Assembly (NCBI GenBank): GCA_900549025.1
Contig: URMZ01000001.1
Location: forward strand, 62,001 to 126,000
Length of the DNA stretch: 64,000 nucleotides
DNA from: an uncultured Collinsella sp.
Lineage (GTDB): Bacteria; Actinomycetota; Coriobacteriia; Coriobacteriales; Coriobacteriaceae
Reading direction: 5' to 3'
Under the pieces are notes generated by a model. The model was not told the origin of the DNA. It was given only the letters and a program-made list of their open reading frames with translations, and searched no databases. A program made the translations under genes and the position numbers. Shown piece after piece: positions 1 to 8,095 of the stretch; the first letter of the stretch is position 1, and each line of letters begins with the position of its first letter.

Positions 1-1078
1 GAATGCCCGAGACATATTTGGGGATTCCCAGGATCTCGTTCATGCGGTCGACCCAATCGATAAAGGCCTCGGCCGCAAGACTATCCTGCGCGGTAGCCGG
101 CGCAATGCCCGCCATGCGAGCAAGATCGGCAAGCTTGGGGGCGGCGGCGTCACCATAAGCGCGAAGCATGTGCGGCAGGATGATCGCGTTGGCCAAACCG
201 TGCGGAATTCCGTATCGGCCGCCCAGACTGTGCGCGATGGCATGCACATATCCGACATAGGAGCGGGTAAACGCAACGCCCGCCTTATACGCCGCCGAAA
301 GCATATTGCGACGAGCGCGCATGTCGTCACCATGCTCATAGGCCTCGAGCAAATTGTCGTGGATAAGCTGCACCGCCTGTCGCGCCATCTTGCGCGTATA
401 GGGCGTGGTGCTTCGCCCGATAAAGGCCTCAACGGCATGCGTCAGGGCGTCCATGCCCGTCTGCCCCGTAATGGAAGCGGGCAAGCCGCACGTAAACTCG
501 GGGTCGTGGACTGCAAAACGCGGGATGAGCACAAAGTCGTTAATGGGGTATTTGTAGTGCGTCCCGTCATCGGTAATTACCGCCGCAAGCGTGACTTCGC
601 TTCCCGTACCGGCGGTAGTGGGAACGGCGATGAGCAGCGGCAGGCGACGATGAATCCGCAGCAGGCCGCGCATCTTGTTGATGGGCTTGTTTGGCTGCGC
701 AATGCGTGCGCCCACGCCCTTGGCACAGTCCATGGCCGAGCCACCGCCAAAGCCGATAATGGCCTGGCAGGCGCTCTCTCGATACAGGGACGCCGCTTCT
801 TCCACGTTTGAAACCGTGGGGTTTGCACGCGTTTCGGCATAGACCGTAATGCCAATCCCCCTGGATGCGAGCGCCGTCTCGAGCGGTGCCGTGAGCCCCA
901 GACGGGTAATGCCGGGATCCGTCACGATAAGGACCTTCTGGATCGAGCGCTTTTGAAGCACCGCGGGCACATCCTCGGCATGCTCTAAAATGCGCGGCTC
1001 GGTATAGGGCAGGATCGGCAATGCAATGCGAAAAACCGTCTGATATGTTCGGCACCAGGCACGACGGGCTAGATGCAT
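1..1078 (-). CDS. iron-containing alcohol dehydrogenase (3' end outside window)
   Basis: The frame is open from its ATG at 1078 to the window edge, so about 359 residues of a roughly 380-400-residue protein are present. Family III alcohol dehydrogenases oxidise or reduce short alcohols, diols or aldehydes with NAD(P) in the cytosol. Visible motifs are a cofactor-binding GGGSAMDCAKG, the family PTTAGTGSEVT, and the metal-binding histidine stretch AHSLGGRYGIPHGLAN near the truncated end. The start follows GAAGGAGTTTCCTTT, a good ribosome binding site. A short palindrome GTTGATAGGTCAAC at 1098-1111 sits just upstream and could be an operator. The substrate cannot be read from the sequence; 1,3-propanediol, butanol and lactaldehyde dehydrogenases are all possible. 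Confidence 0.9.
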   Translation of the reverse strand, partial: MHLARRAWCRTYQTVFRIALPILPYTEPRILEHAEDVPAVLQKRSIQKVLIVTDPGITRLGLTAPLETALASRGIGITVYAETRANPTVSNVEEAASLYRESACQAIIGFGGGSAMDCAKGVGARIAQPNKPINKMRGLLRIHRRLPLLIAVPTTAGTGSEVTLAAVITDDGTHYKYPINDFVLIPRFAVHDPEFTCGLPASITGQTGMDALTHAVEAFIGRSTTPYTRKMARQAVQLIHDNLLEAYEHGDDMRARRNMLSAAYKAGVAFTRSYVGYVHAIAHSLGGRYGIPHGLANAIILPHMLRAYGDAAAPKLADLARMAGIAPATAQDSLAAEAFIDWVDRMNEILGIPKYVSGI

Positions 1079-1222
1079 AAAGGAAACTCCTTCATTTGTT
1101 GATAGGTCAACATTTGCTCGCCCGATTGTACTCAGCGGCGGTCAAAGACGGCCTGCCAATCGTTAATCAATCAACATCTTCATATCTCAAAATTGTTTTA
1201 TTAAAAATCATTCCTAATAGGC

Positions 1223-1250
1223 TTCACATTTGGTTGCATTTATGGATAAT
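1223..1250 (+). promoter_or_regulatory. candidate promoter of the rubrerythrin gene
   Basis: A TTCACA box and a GATAAT box are separated by 16 bp within an AT-rich stretch ahead of rubrerythrin. The transcript would carry a leader of about 78 nt in which CGTCCGG and CCGGACG can pair. Confidence 0.4.
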
Positions 1251-1334
1251 AGAACTCGTCAAGACGCACGTCCGGAGAGGGCCCTTACGGGACCGGACGA
1301 GCGCGCAATCGCCATCGATCGAAAGGATCGAATC

Positions 1335-1895
1335 ATGAAGTTTGTTTGCCCCGTTTGCGGTTATGTGGAAGAGTTCGACGGCGACCAGCTGCCCGAGGAT
1401 TTTAAGTGCCCCCAGTGCGGCGTTCCCGGTTCTCGTTTCCTGAAGCAGGAGGAGGGCCAGCTCGAGTGGGCCGCCGAGCACGTCGTGGGCGTCGCCAAGA
1501 TGGAGGGTGTCTCTGAGGACATCGTTGCCGACCTGCGCGCCAACTTTGAGGGCGAGTGCTCTGAGGTCGGTATGTACCTGGCCATGGCTCGCGTCGCTCA
1601 TCGCGAGGGCTATCCCGAGATCGGCCTGTACTGGGAAAAGGCTGCCCACGAGGAGGCCGAGCATGCCGCCAAGTTCGCCGAGCTCCTGGGCGAGGTCGTG
1701 ACCGACTCCACCAAGAAGAACCTCGAGATGCGCGTTGAGGCCGAGAACGGCGCCACCGCCGGCAAGACCGATCTTGCCAAGCGTGCCAAGGCCGCCGGCC
1801 TCGATGCCATCCACGACACCGTGCACGAGATGGCTCGCGACGAGGCCCGCCACGGCAAGGCTTTCGCCGGCCTGCTCAAGCGCTACTTTGGCTAA
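1335..1895 (+). CDS. reverse rubrerythrin
   Basis: This 186-residue protein carries a rubredoxin domain at its N terminus (CPVCGY near residue 5 and CPQCG near residue 30), followed by a four-helix ferritin-like diiron domain with the EAEH and DEARHG motifs. This order, rubredoxin first, defines reverse rubrerythrin, which in clostridia reduces hydrogen peroxide and oxygen with electrons from NADH through rubredoxin reductases. It acts in the cytosol as oxidative-stress defence of anaerobes. The start at 1335 was chosen because GAAAGGATCGAATC gives a ribosome binding site and the rubredoxin domain starts there; an upstream in-frame start at 1230 would add unrelated sequence. It is a single gene followed by a terminator. 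Confidence 0.93.
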   Translation: MKFVCPVCGYVEEFDGDQLPEDFKCPQCGVPGSRFLKQEEGQLEWAAEHVVGVAKMEGVSEDIVADLRANFEGECSEVGMYLAMARVAHREGYPEIGLYWEKAAHEEAEHAAKFAELLGEVVTDSTKKNLEMRVEAENGATAGKTDLAKRAKAAGLDAIHDTVHEMARDEARHGKAFAGLLKRYFG

Positions 1896-1930
1896 GCCAA
1901 CCGCCTGAGACATAACCTCAAGCTCGATGA

Positions 1931-1962
1931 GGCCCGGACCGTATTGGTTCGGGCCTTTTTCG
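1931..1962 (+). terminator. Rho-independent terminator after rubrerythrin
   Basis: GGCCCGGACC and GGTTCGGGCC form a 10-bp stem with one wobble pair around a 4-5 nt loop, directly followed by TTTTTC. Confidence 0.85.
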
Positions 1963-2026
1963 TGCCTCACGAACTTGTTAACGCCCTGAAATAGGACCGC
2001 CTTCGGCATCGGCTTCTCGTCAAAAA

Positions 2027-2149
2027 CTAAGTGAGTAGACTTTTTGGAACTTGCCGAGCACACCACCCATATTGCTTTATAAAGCCGCAGGTAAATGACT
2101 TGTTGCAAAACGGCCTGGTCGCCAAAGTGCCAAAAGTCTACTCACTTAG
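2027..2149. repeat. 123-bp dispersed repeat with 18-bp inverted ends, copy A
   Basis: The element begins CTAAGTGAGTAGACTTTT and ends with its exact reverse complement. A second copy of the same length lies at 3447-3569 with the ends and much of the interior conserved. The right end contains the last codons and stop of the gene at 2138-3265. In the minus direction the outer arm is followed by TTTTTG, so this copy could also act as a long-looped terminator. Confidence 0.85.
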
Positions 2150-3265
2150 AACCGCAGCCGTCCACGATCGAGCCATTTTGTGTCTAGCGGGCATCTTTCC
2201 GTCGATTACTCCCAATTTTGTCCAGTCAATGAATAGTTCAGACCGGAGTAATGCCTCAGCCCTTTGCTCATCCGAGCTTTTATCACGATATTCAGCATCG
2301 AGCATCCTGCATACGGCCTTAACGATCGCGCGGAATCTATCCTCATCCGATATCTGTCTGTGTGTAAGGAGAAGCACATCGTAGCCCATGGCCTGAAGGG
2401 CCGTCATGCGGTCAGCGTCACGCAAGCCATCCCCTGCGCGTCCGTGCGAGGCCTTTCCCTGACATTCAATGGCCACCTGTCGCCTACCGTCCGGCGAAGA
2501 AAGAAGTAGGTCGATATATACACGGGACTTTCCCACAATCGCTCGAGCACTTGTGCTTAGTATCACTTCAACATTAAGCTCTATGCCACAAAAACCTTCG
2601 CCTCCCAGGGACCGCGGCAGTGCAAGCAACAAATTCGCCTCGACCTCAAAAGGCGATGCGGCACCCAATGGAACGAGTTGCGACACCTCCCTAAATCTAT
2701 TGCCGTAACGTATCCCGCAAACATCTGAACAAAAACGGTGAAGGTCTCCGCCCAAAACCAAAGCGTCTCGACGCCATAAATTTGAGGCGGTGCCGTCCTC
2801 GGACGGACAGCGCACCCAACCGAACGTTGTCGAAATCGCGCCCGAATCAATTGCACGCGAAAGCTCCGCCTCAAGTGCCGCCGGCAGGGCACACACCGCA
2901 AACAAGCCACACATCTCCGCCAATACCAAAAGAAGCTGAAGATCCGTCAGATGCCGCAACATGATGAATGCCGTCAGTAGAGGAGACGTAATCAAAAACC
3001 CATGCTCCGTTTCCAGCACGGATTCCCTGGGAAGCTCACCAAGGAACAGCCGCTGCCTAATGCTGGCAGGACAAGTCCGTTTGTTTCTCGTCCGAACCAA
3101 TGTATACAACGGAAAACCGAGCGCGACCGCAGCCGTCGGGTTGCGGGCGAGATCATATCGCTGCCGGTCTTCTTCCGGTCGTGGAAGCGGCGGACACAAA
3201 GCGCGGACTTGAGGAGGCAAACGCCAGTACCTAAAAGCCGATATGTCACAAAGTAGATCCTTCAT
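2138..3265 (-). CDS. uncharacterised protein with a C-terminal PD-(D/E)xK/Vsr-like domain
   Basis: I do not recognise a named family for the 375-residue protein. The last 130 residues resemble the Vsr/DUF559 branch of the restriction-endonuclease fold: an acidic residue in YIDLLLSS, then IECQGKASHG (an ExxxK-like pair), then a helix with RMTALQAMGYDVLLLTHRQ. The N-terminal 220 residues are of unknown fold and rich in Cys and Arg. ATG at 3265 was taken as start although no clear ribosome binding site precedes it; a GTG at 3271 is equally possible. The stop codon lies inside the 123-bp repeat, so the protein ends in LSE, exactly as the neighbouring PdxR gene does. A nuclease or mobility role is only an inference. 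Confidence 0.7.
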   Translation of the reverse strand: MKDLLCDISAFRYWRLPPQVRALCPPLPRPEEDRQRYDLARNPTAAVALGFPLYTLVRTRNKRTCPASIRQRLFLGELPRESVLETEHGFLITSPLLTAFIMLRHLTDLQLLLVLAEMCGLFAVCALPAALEAELSRAIDSGAISTTFGWVRCPSEDGTASNLWRRDALVLGGDLHRFCSDVCGIRYGNRFREVSQLVPLGAASPFEVEANLLLALPRSLGGEGFCGIELNVEVILSTSARAIVGKSRVYIDLLLSSPDGRRQVAIECQGKASHGRAGDGLRDADRMTALQAMGYDVLLLTHRQISDEDRFRAIVKAVCRMLDAEYRDKSSDEQRAEALLRSELFIDWTKLGVIDGKMPARHKMARSWTAAVLSE

Positions 3266-3348
3266 AGGCACAGGAGAACACGAATTTCAACCCAGTCAGT
3301 CACGCATTGGCGCGAACGCACCAAAAATGGCGCCGAACGGACTGCCAA

Positions 3349-3414
3349 GTTTTCAACAGCCCTCCCCAACTGGCCAAAAGCTTGTCGAGAGCTGGACGAA
3401 GCCCTGTTGAAAAC
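3349..3414. repeat. 11-bp inverted repeat in the gap upstream of the PD-(D/E)xK gene
   Basis: GTTTTCAACAG at 3349-3359 and CTGTTGAAAAC at 3404-3414 are perfect inverted copies 44 bp apart. The right arm is followed by CCCCATTTTTTT. It may be a terminator or a remnant of another repeat. Confidence 0.5.
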
Positions 3415-3446
3415 CCCATTTTTTTCTCATGCAGAAGCTTTACGCG

Positions 3447-3569
3447 GCAAGTGAGTAGACTTTTTCGAACTTGCCGCGCAGGCCAGTCATCCTGCTTCTC
3501 AAAACCACAGGTAGATAGCTTGTTTCAAAACGACCCGGTCGCCAAAGCGCCAAAAGTCTACTCACTTAG
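3447..3569. repeat. 123-bp dispersed repeat with inverted ends, copy B
   Basis: Same orientation and length as copy A at 2027-2149. The perfect part of the ends is AAGTGAGTAGACTTTT (3449-3464) and its reverse complement (3553-3568). The interior shares the block GGTCGCCAAAG and the GCAGG/ACAGG block. The right end supplies the last codons and stop of the PdxR gene. Confidence 0.85.
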
Positions 3570-4997
3570 ATTGCAGAGCGCCCCCATTAGCTGCAATTCC
3601 AAGGTATTAAGCACTTCCGGACTCAGGTCGTCATACTGGACAAGAATTTGAGTTGAGTTTTCAGGGACAGATGCGCCATCGGCACACCAATAACAGTCAC
3701 TGATATCGATAAACGGAATACCCGAGCGCGTGAGAGCCCGCGCAAAAGAGCTTCCGCCCGTTCCGCGCTCCGCAACCACAGTGCAGTAAAGACCCGCGTC
3801 TGCATGCTCGATCGAGACTTCCCCTGCCGGAAACGCCTTCCGCACAAGCGCCGCCAGGCCATCGCGCGCCTCGCGAGCGCGCACGCGCACGCGGTTCACA
3901 TGTCGCTCGTAATCACCCGATTCCAGTAAACGCGCCAAAGCAACCTGGTCAACAGAGCTCACCGACGAGGCGTAAAAACCAAGGTTGCGCCTAAACCGCT
4001 CCATTAGTTCATCGGGCAACACCATGTACGCTAGACGCAACGCCGATGACAGGCTCTTCGAAAACGTGTTGGTGTAAATAACCGACTGGGCGGCATCGAT
4101 CGATGCGAGCGCGGGAATCGGCTTGCCGGCAAGGCGAAACTCACAATCAAAATCATCTTCGATGAGATATCGACCCGGCCGTTCGGCGGCCCAGCTCAGC
4201 AGCGCATAGCGACGCGCAATGCTCGTCACAAGACCGGTGGGATACTGATGCGACGGCATAAGGTGAAGGATATCGGTCCCAGTTTTCTGCAGAGCGCTCA
4301 GGTCCACGCCGTCATCATCCAACAGGATATGTCGAACTTTGCAACCCATAGCCTGATAGATGCGCGTCAGACGCAAATAGCCCGGATCCTCAACCGCATA
4401 CACCTTGTCCGCGCCAAGCAGCTGAACCAACATGGTATCGAGCAGCTGGGCGCCCGCACCGATAACAATGTTGTCGGGGTCGACATTCATACCCCTCGTC
4501 CCGCGCAGATGATGAGCAATTGCGCATCGTAGCCGAACGGTGCCCTGTACCGGTGCGGGCGAAAAGATCTCGCGCTCGTCTTCGGATGCCAGCGTCGCCC
4601 GCAGTGCGCTTTGCCAAAGCCGCGCCGCCTCCAAAGCGGAAGGAGAAAGTGCGTCGAATTGCTCGACCCGCCCGCGGACATCATGCGCGCTGGGGTCCAC
4701 AGAGACGGCATCTCGGTCGATGCCCTCCGAAGCCAAAGGCAAAACCGGTGCATCCGGAAGCTTGCAAGCGTAGTAGCCACGCCGCGGCTTTGAGCAAATA
4801 TAGCCCTCGGCAAGTAGCTGGCTATATGCATTCTCGATAGTAATGACACTGATTCCCAGATGACTGGCAAAGGCGCGCTTAGACGGCAAATGCTCCCCCG
4901 CCACAATGCGTCCAGCTACGATATCATCTCGAATTTGCTGGTAAACATACTCATAGAGCGATGCTTCGCCGCGTTTTTCCAAATTGTAGTCAAGCAT
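3558..4997 (-). CDS. pdxR: PdxR: MocR-type GntR regulator of pyridoxal phosphate synthesis
   Basis: MocR regulators join a GntR winged helix to a class I aminotransferase-like domain that senses pyridoxal 5'-phosphate. Here the winged helix covers about residues 5-75 (LPSKRAFASHLGISVITIE is the recognition region) and the aminotransferase fold about 110-470, with the lysine of TNTFSKSLSSALRLAY as the expected PLP anchor. The gene is divergent from pdxS-pdxT, the standard place for PdxR, which activates these genes when PLP is low and often represses itself. The start at 4997 follows AGGTGGCAAACTC; an in-frame ATG 11 codons upstream lacks a site. The last codons (LSE, stop) are supplied by the 123-bp repeat, so the original C terminus may have been replaced. 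Confidence 0.88.
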   Translation of the reverse strand: MLDYNLEKRGEASLYEYVYQQIRDDIVAGRIVAGEHLPSKRAFASHLGISVITIENAYSQLLAEGYICSKPRRGYYACKLPDAPVLPLASEGIDRDAVSVDPSAHDVRGRVEQFDALSPSALEAARLWQSALRATLASEDEREIFSPAPVQGTVRLRCAIAHHLRGTRGMNVDPDNIVIGAGAQLLDTMLVQLLGADKVYAVEDPGYLRLTRIYQAMGCKVRHILLDDDGVDLSALQKTGTDILHLMPSHQYPTGLVTSIARRYALLSWAAERPGRYLIEDDFDCEFRLAGKPIPALASIDAAQSVIYTNTFSKSLSSALRLAYMVLPDELMERFRRNLGFYASSVSSVDQVALARLLESGDYERHVNRVRVRAREARDGLAALVRKAFPAGEVSIEHADAGLYCTVVAERGTGGSSFARALTRSGIPFIDISDCYWCADGASVPENSTQILVQYDDLSPEVLNTLELQLMGALCNLSE

Positions 4998-5142
4998 GAG
5001 TTTGCCACCTGATCTTATCGAGCTGTTCAATCTGGTATTAGTCTGACCTTATTATTATCTCGAAAACTGAGTATTTCGCCATACCCAGCTCCCAGATAGG
5101 ATGTTCCGTCAAGCAATGCACATGCCAACCAAGGGAGCAACC

Positions 5143-6033
5143 ATGCCAGAACAGACCAGCAAGGCCGATCGCGTCAAACTCAATCGCGAGCTCGCGCAGA
5201 TGCTCAAGGGCGGCGTCATCATGGACGTCACCACGCCCGAGCAGGCACGCGTCGCCGAAGAGGCGGGCGCCTGCGCCGTCATGGCACTCGAGCGCATTCC
5301 GGCCGACATCCGTGCCGCAGGCGGCGTCTCGCGCATGAGCGACCCCAAGATGATCAAGGGCATCCAGGAGGCCGTCTCCATCCCCGTCATGGCCAAGTGC
5401 CGCATCGGTCACATCGTCGAGGCGCAGGTCCTTCAGGCCATCGAGATCGACTACATCGATGAGTCCGAGGTTCTCTCCCCTGCCGATGACGTCTATCACA
5501 TCGACAAGACCCAGTTTGACGTGCCGTTTGTCTGCGGCGCCCGCGATCTGGGCGAGGCGCTGCGCCGTGTTGCCGAGGGCGCCACGATGATCCGCACCAA
5601 GGGCGAGCCGGGCACGGGCGACGTCGTCCAGGCTGTACGCCACATGCGCAAGATCCAAAAGCAGATCCGTGACGTTGTTGCTCTGCGCGACGACGAGCTC
5701 TTTGAGGCAGCCAAGCAACTGCAGGTTCCGGTCGAGCTGGTGCGCGAGGTCCATGCCACGGGCAAGCTTCCCGTTGTGAACTTTGCCGCCGGCGGCGTAG
5801 CGACCCCTGCCGACGCCGCGCTGATGATGCAACTGGGCGCCGAGGGCGTCTTTGTCGGCTCGGGCATCTTTAAGAGCGGCGACCCCGCCAAGCGCGCCGC
5901 CGCCATCGTCAAGGCCGTGGCAAACTTCACCGATGCCAAGCTCATCGCCGAGCTTTCGGAGGACCTGGGCGAGGCCATGGTGGGCATCAACGCCGACGAG
6001 ATCGAAATCATCATGGAGGAGCGCGGACGCTAG
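5143..6033 (+). CDS. pdxS: pyridoxal 5'-phosphate synthase subunit PdxS
   Basis: PdxS is the synthase subunit of the DXP-independent vitamin B6 pathway. It condenses ribose 5-phosphate, glyceraldehyde 3-phosphate and ammonia from PdxT into PLP, as a cytosolic dodecamer. The 296-residue length is typical. Family motifs are plain: [13 protein letters not shown], the catalytic lysine in [19 protein letters not shown], and the second lysine in [10 protein letters not shown]. The start at 5143 follows AAGGGAGCAACC; an upstream in-frame ATG at 5101 has no such site. It is the first gene of a pdxS-pdxT operon, with 20 bp before pdxT, and is probably controlled by the divergent PdxR. Confidence 0.97.
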   Translation: MPEQTSKADRVKLNRELAQMLKGGVIMDVTTPEQARVAEEAGACAVMALERIPADIRAAGGVSRMSDPKMIKGIQEAVSIPVMAKCRIGHIVEAQVLQAIEIDYIDESEVLSPADDVYHIDKTQFDVPFVCGARDLGEALRRVAEGATMIRTKGEPGTGDVVQAVRHMRKIQKQIRDVVALRDDELFEAAKQLQVPVELVREVHATGKLPVVNFAAGGVATPADAALMMQLGAEGVFVGSGIFKSGDPAKRAAAIVKAVANFTDAKLIAELSEDLGEAMVGINADEIEIIMEERGR

Positions 6034-6053
6034 TCCGGCAGAAAGGATCGCAC

Positions 6054-6641
6054 ATGAGCTATTATGCAGACCAAACGGTCGCCGTGCTGGCGGTCCAAGG
6101 CGCATTTGCCGAGCACGAGGCAAGACTATCCGAGCTGGGCGCGCGCTGTATTGAGCTGAGGCAGGCGGCTGATTTGAAGCCGGACTTTGACCGTCTGGTA
6201 CTTCCCGGCGGCGAGTCTACCGTTCAAGGGAAGCTGCTTGATGAGTTGGGCATGCTCGAGGAGCTTCGCACCCGCATTGTTGAAGGCATGCCCGTCCTGG
6301 GCACCTGCGCCGGCCTGATTCTGCTGGCTCACGACCTTGCCGCCCATGACGATAAGGGCACGCCGCGCCTGGCAACCATGGATGTACTTGTCGAGCGCAA
6401 TGCCTACGGCAGGCAGCTCGGCAGCTTTCGAACCAAGGGGCAGCTAGCCGGCATCGACGGTGAAGTGCCGCTGACGTTTATCCGCGCGCCCCGCATCGTC
6501 GAGGTCCACGGCGATGCCGAGGCCCTGGCCGAAGTCGATGGCCGCATCGTCGCCGCCCGCCAAGACAACCAGCTCGGCGTAACCTTCCACCCCGAACTCG
6601 ACGAAGACACCCGCCTCCACGAACTGTTCCTACAAATGTAG
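6054..6641 (+). CDS. pdxT: pyridoxal 5'-phosphate synthase glutaminase subunit PdxT
   Basis: PdxT hydrolyses glutamine and passes the ammonia to PdxS. The 195 residues show the class I glutaminase signatures: VLAVQGAFAEH at the start, PGGEST for the oxyanion strand, the nucleophile Cys in GTCAGL, and the His/Glu pair in FHPEL near the end. Ribosome binding site AGAAAGGATCGCAC precedes the ATG. It is co-transcribed with pdxS and followed by a repeat-rich gap rather than a standard terminator. Confidence 0.97.
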   Translation: MSYYADQTVAVLAVQGAFAEHEARLSELGARCIELRQAADLKPDFDRLVLPGGESTVQGKLLDELGMLEELRTRIVEGMPVLGTCAGLILLAHDLAAHDDKGTPRLATMDVLVERNAYGRQLGSFRTKGQLAGIDGEVPLTFIRAPRIVEVHGDAEALAEVDGRIVAARQDNQLGVTFHPELDEDTRLHELFLQM

Positions 6642-6654
6642 GCAGAACAGAAAC

Positions 6655-6718
6655 GAGAGTGGATAATCTCCCACTTTGAGCCTGAATGCGAGCCCAAACT
6701 GGGAGATTATCCACTCTC
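6655..6718. repeat. 19-bp perfect inverted repeat after pdxT
   Basis: GAGAGTGGATAATCTCCCA at 6655-6673 is repeated in reverse complement at 6700-6718 with a 26-bp spacer. It starts 14 bp after the pdxT stop. No T-run follows, so a simple terminator is unlikely; it may cap the mRNA 3' end or be a dispersed repeat. Confidence 0.75.
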
Positions 6719-6726
6719 ATGCTATG

Positions 6727-6809
6727 TAGTCGTTGGGGACGTTCTTGAATGACTAGTCAAACAAGAACGTCCCCAACGACTAGTCATTTAAGAACGTCCC
6801 CAATGACTA
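6727..6809. repeat. dispersed palindromic repeat (TTGGGGACGTTCTT family), copy 1, three units
   Basis: One forward unit, TTGGGGACGTTCTTGAATGA, is followed by two inverted units (AAGAACGTCCCCAA) separated by GACTAGTC. The same unit recurs at 47846-47905 and 60123-60206. Confidence 0.9.
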
Positions 6810-6901
6810 CAAGGAGTGTCCCAAACTGCCGGCAGAAAAGGAACGTCCCTAACTGCCGCATCCGGAGCAAGACAGCGCCGCAGGTAGAGGACGGACAGCG
6901 A

Positions 6902-7000
6902 GCGGGTCGCATTTGAGGCAAGGTGACGTGAAACGAGAGGGCGCTGACCTTCTGGTCGCGCCCTTGAAGTTGAACGTCAGATTGTCCAAATGCGGCCCGC
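6902..7000. other. 99-nt nested stem structure (candidate structured RNA)
   Basis: Three stems are nested: GCGGGTCGCATTTG (6902-6915) with CAAATGCGGCCCGC (6987-7000), TGACGT (6924) with ACGTCA (6974), and GGGCGCTGACC (6939) with GGTCGCGCCC (6954) around a TTCT loop. No open frame runs through it. With 6642-6901 it makes up a 399-bp gap with no protein gene. It lies just past the 3' end of the RGG gene on the minus strand and could be its 3' end structure or an independent RNA. Confidence 0.5.
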
Positions 7001-7013
7001 GCAGCGTCGGCCC

Positions 7014-7041
7014 GTTACGGCGTTTGGTAAAACGCCGTAAC
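7014..7041 (-). terminator. 12-bp hairpin abutting the RGG gene stop
   Basis: GTTACGGCGTTT and AAACGCCGTAAC pair around a 4-nt loop and overlap the stop codon of the gene ending at 7041. There is no U-tract downstream on the minus strand, so it may protect the 3' end rather than terminate alone. Confidence 0.5.
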
Positions 7042-7943
7042 TAAAAACGGTTACCGCGGAAGCCGCCGCCGTTGCGGCCGCCACCGCGACCGCCGCGGTC
7101 GTTACCACGGTTGCCGCCGAAGCCGCCACGGTTGCCACCGCGATCGCCATAGCCACCACGGTTGCCGCCAAAGCCGCCGCGACCGCCACGGTCGCCGCCA
7201 CGGTCACCAAAACCGCCACGGCCGCCACGATCGCCACCGCGACCGCCACGGTCGCCGCCACGGCCACCACGATCGCCAAAGCCGCCGCGACCGCCACGGT
7301 CGCCGCCACGGCCACCACGGTCGTCACGGCCGCCGCGAGGACCGCGATCCTCGTCCAGGCCCATGGCGACGAGCGGAGCGATAACCTTATCGAGGGCGGC
7401 CATCAGCTCGGTGGCCTCCTCGTAAGAAAGCTCGGGCAGGAGCTTCTCCTTCTTGTTGGCAAGCTCGACCAGGCCCTCAGCGGCATCCTCGGCGGCGAAG
7501 ACGACGATCTTGCGCATATCGCCCTCGGCGTCGTCGATGCGGCCGACCAGATCGGCAGCCTCGGCCTCGGCCATCAGGCCATCAAGCTCACGGAGGCGCA
7601 TGCCCAGCAGGTCGGACATTTCCTTCTGCTCCATCTTGGGCTTGAGGTCAAGAAGCTTGATGGCGCGCTCGATGTTCGCCATGCGCTCGGCCTTGGCCTC
7701 CTCCTCCTTGGAAATAGCAAAGCGACGGCTACGCAGCAGGCGGGCGGCCTTCTGCATCTTGTCCATCAGCTCCTCGTCATCGTAATCAACGGCGGCCTCG
7801 ACAACCTCGGCCTCCTCCTCGGCGGAAACCTCGTCAGCAACCTCAACCTCGGCAGCTTCGGTCTCCACGGTCTCGACTGCCTCGACCTCGGCAGCCATGG
7901 TCTCGTTCTCGGTCTCGTTCATGATCTCTTCGTTCTCGGACAT
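7041..7943 (-). CDS. acidic protein with an RGG/RG-repeat C-terminal tail
   Basis: No named family is recognised. The 300-residue protein has three parts: an acidic N terminus (residues 1-60, mostly Glu, Ala and Val), a helical middle of about 60-195 with charged segments such as KEEEAKAERMANIERAIKLL, and a tail of about 100 residues built almost wholly from RGG, DRGG and GGFGDRGG repeats. Such tails bind RNA in helicases and in eukaryotic nucleolar proteins and are disordered, so an RNA-binding or ribosome-associated role is a fair inference. The start has a strong site (AGAAGGAGTCTC). It is a single gene divergent from nothing nearby; MFS gene 8096-9511 lies upstream on the same strand, 152 bp away. 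The tail DNA is repetitive and may vary in length between strains. Confidence 0.85.
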   Translation of the reverse strand: MSENEEIMNETENETMAAEVEAVETVETEAAEVEVADEVSAEEEAEVVEAAVDYDDEELMDKMQKAARLLRSRRFAISKEEEAKAERMANIERAIKLLDLKPKMEQKEMSDLLGMRLRELDGLMAEAEAADLVGRIDDAEGDMRKIVVFAAEDAAEGLVELANKKEKLLPELSYEEATELMAALDKVIAPLVAMGLDEDRGPRGGRDDRGGRGGDRGGRGGFGDRGGRGGDRGGRGGDRGGRGGFGDRGGDRGGRGGFGGNRGGYGDRGGNRGGFGGNRGNDRGGRGGGRNGGGFRGNRF

Positions 7944-8095
7944 GAGACTCCTTCTTGGCCCTCTCGGGCATCATCGCCCCATTCGCGGGGCCCGTCGCGC
8001 ACTCTTTGCGCTTTAAACAATCATGCCTCTCGGCAAAACGTCCATTAGTTTATGGTGTCGCCATCCAATCTAGCTGCAGAATCTATGTGCACACA

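Noticed and set aside
7160..7330. CRISPR-like short repeats
   Set aside because: They are the codons of the RGG tail, in frame and without unique spacers.
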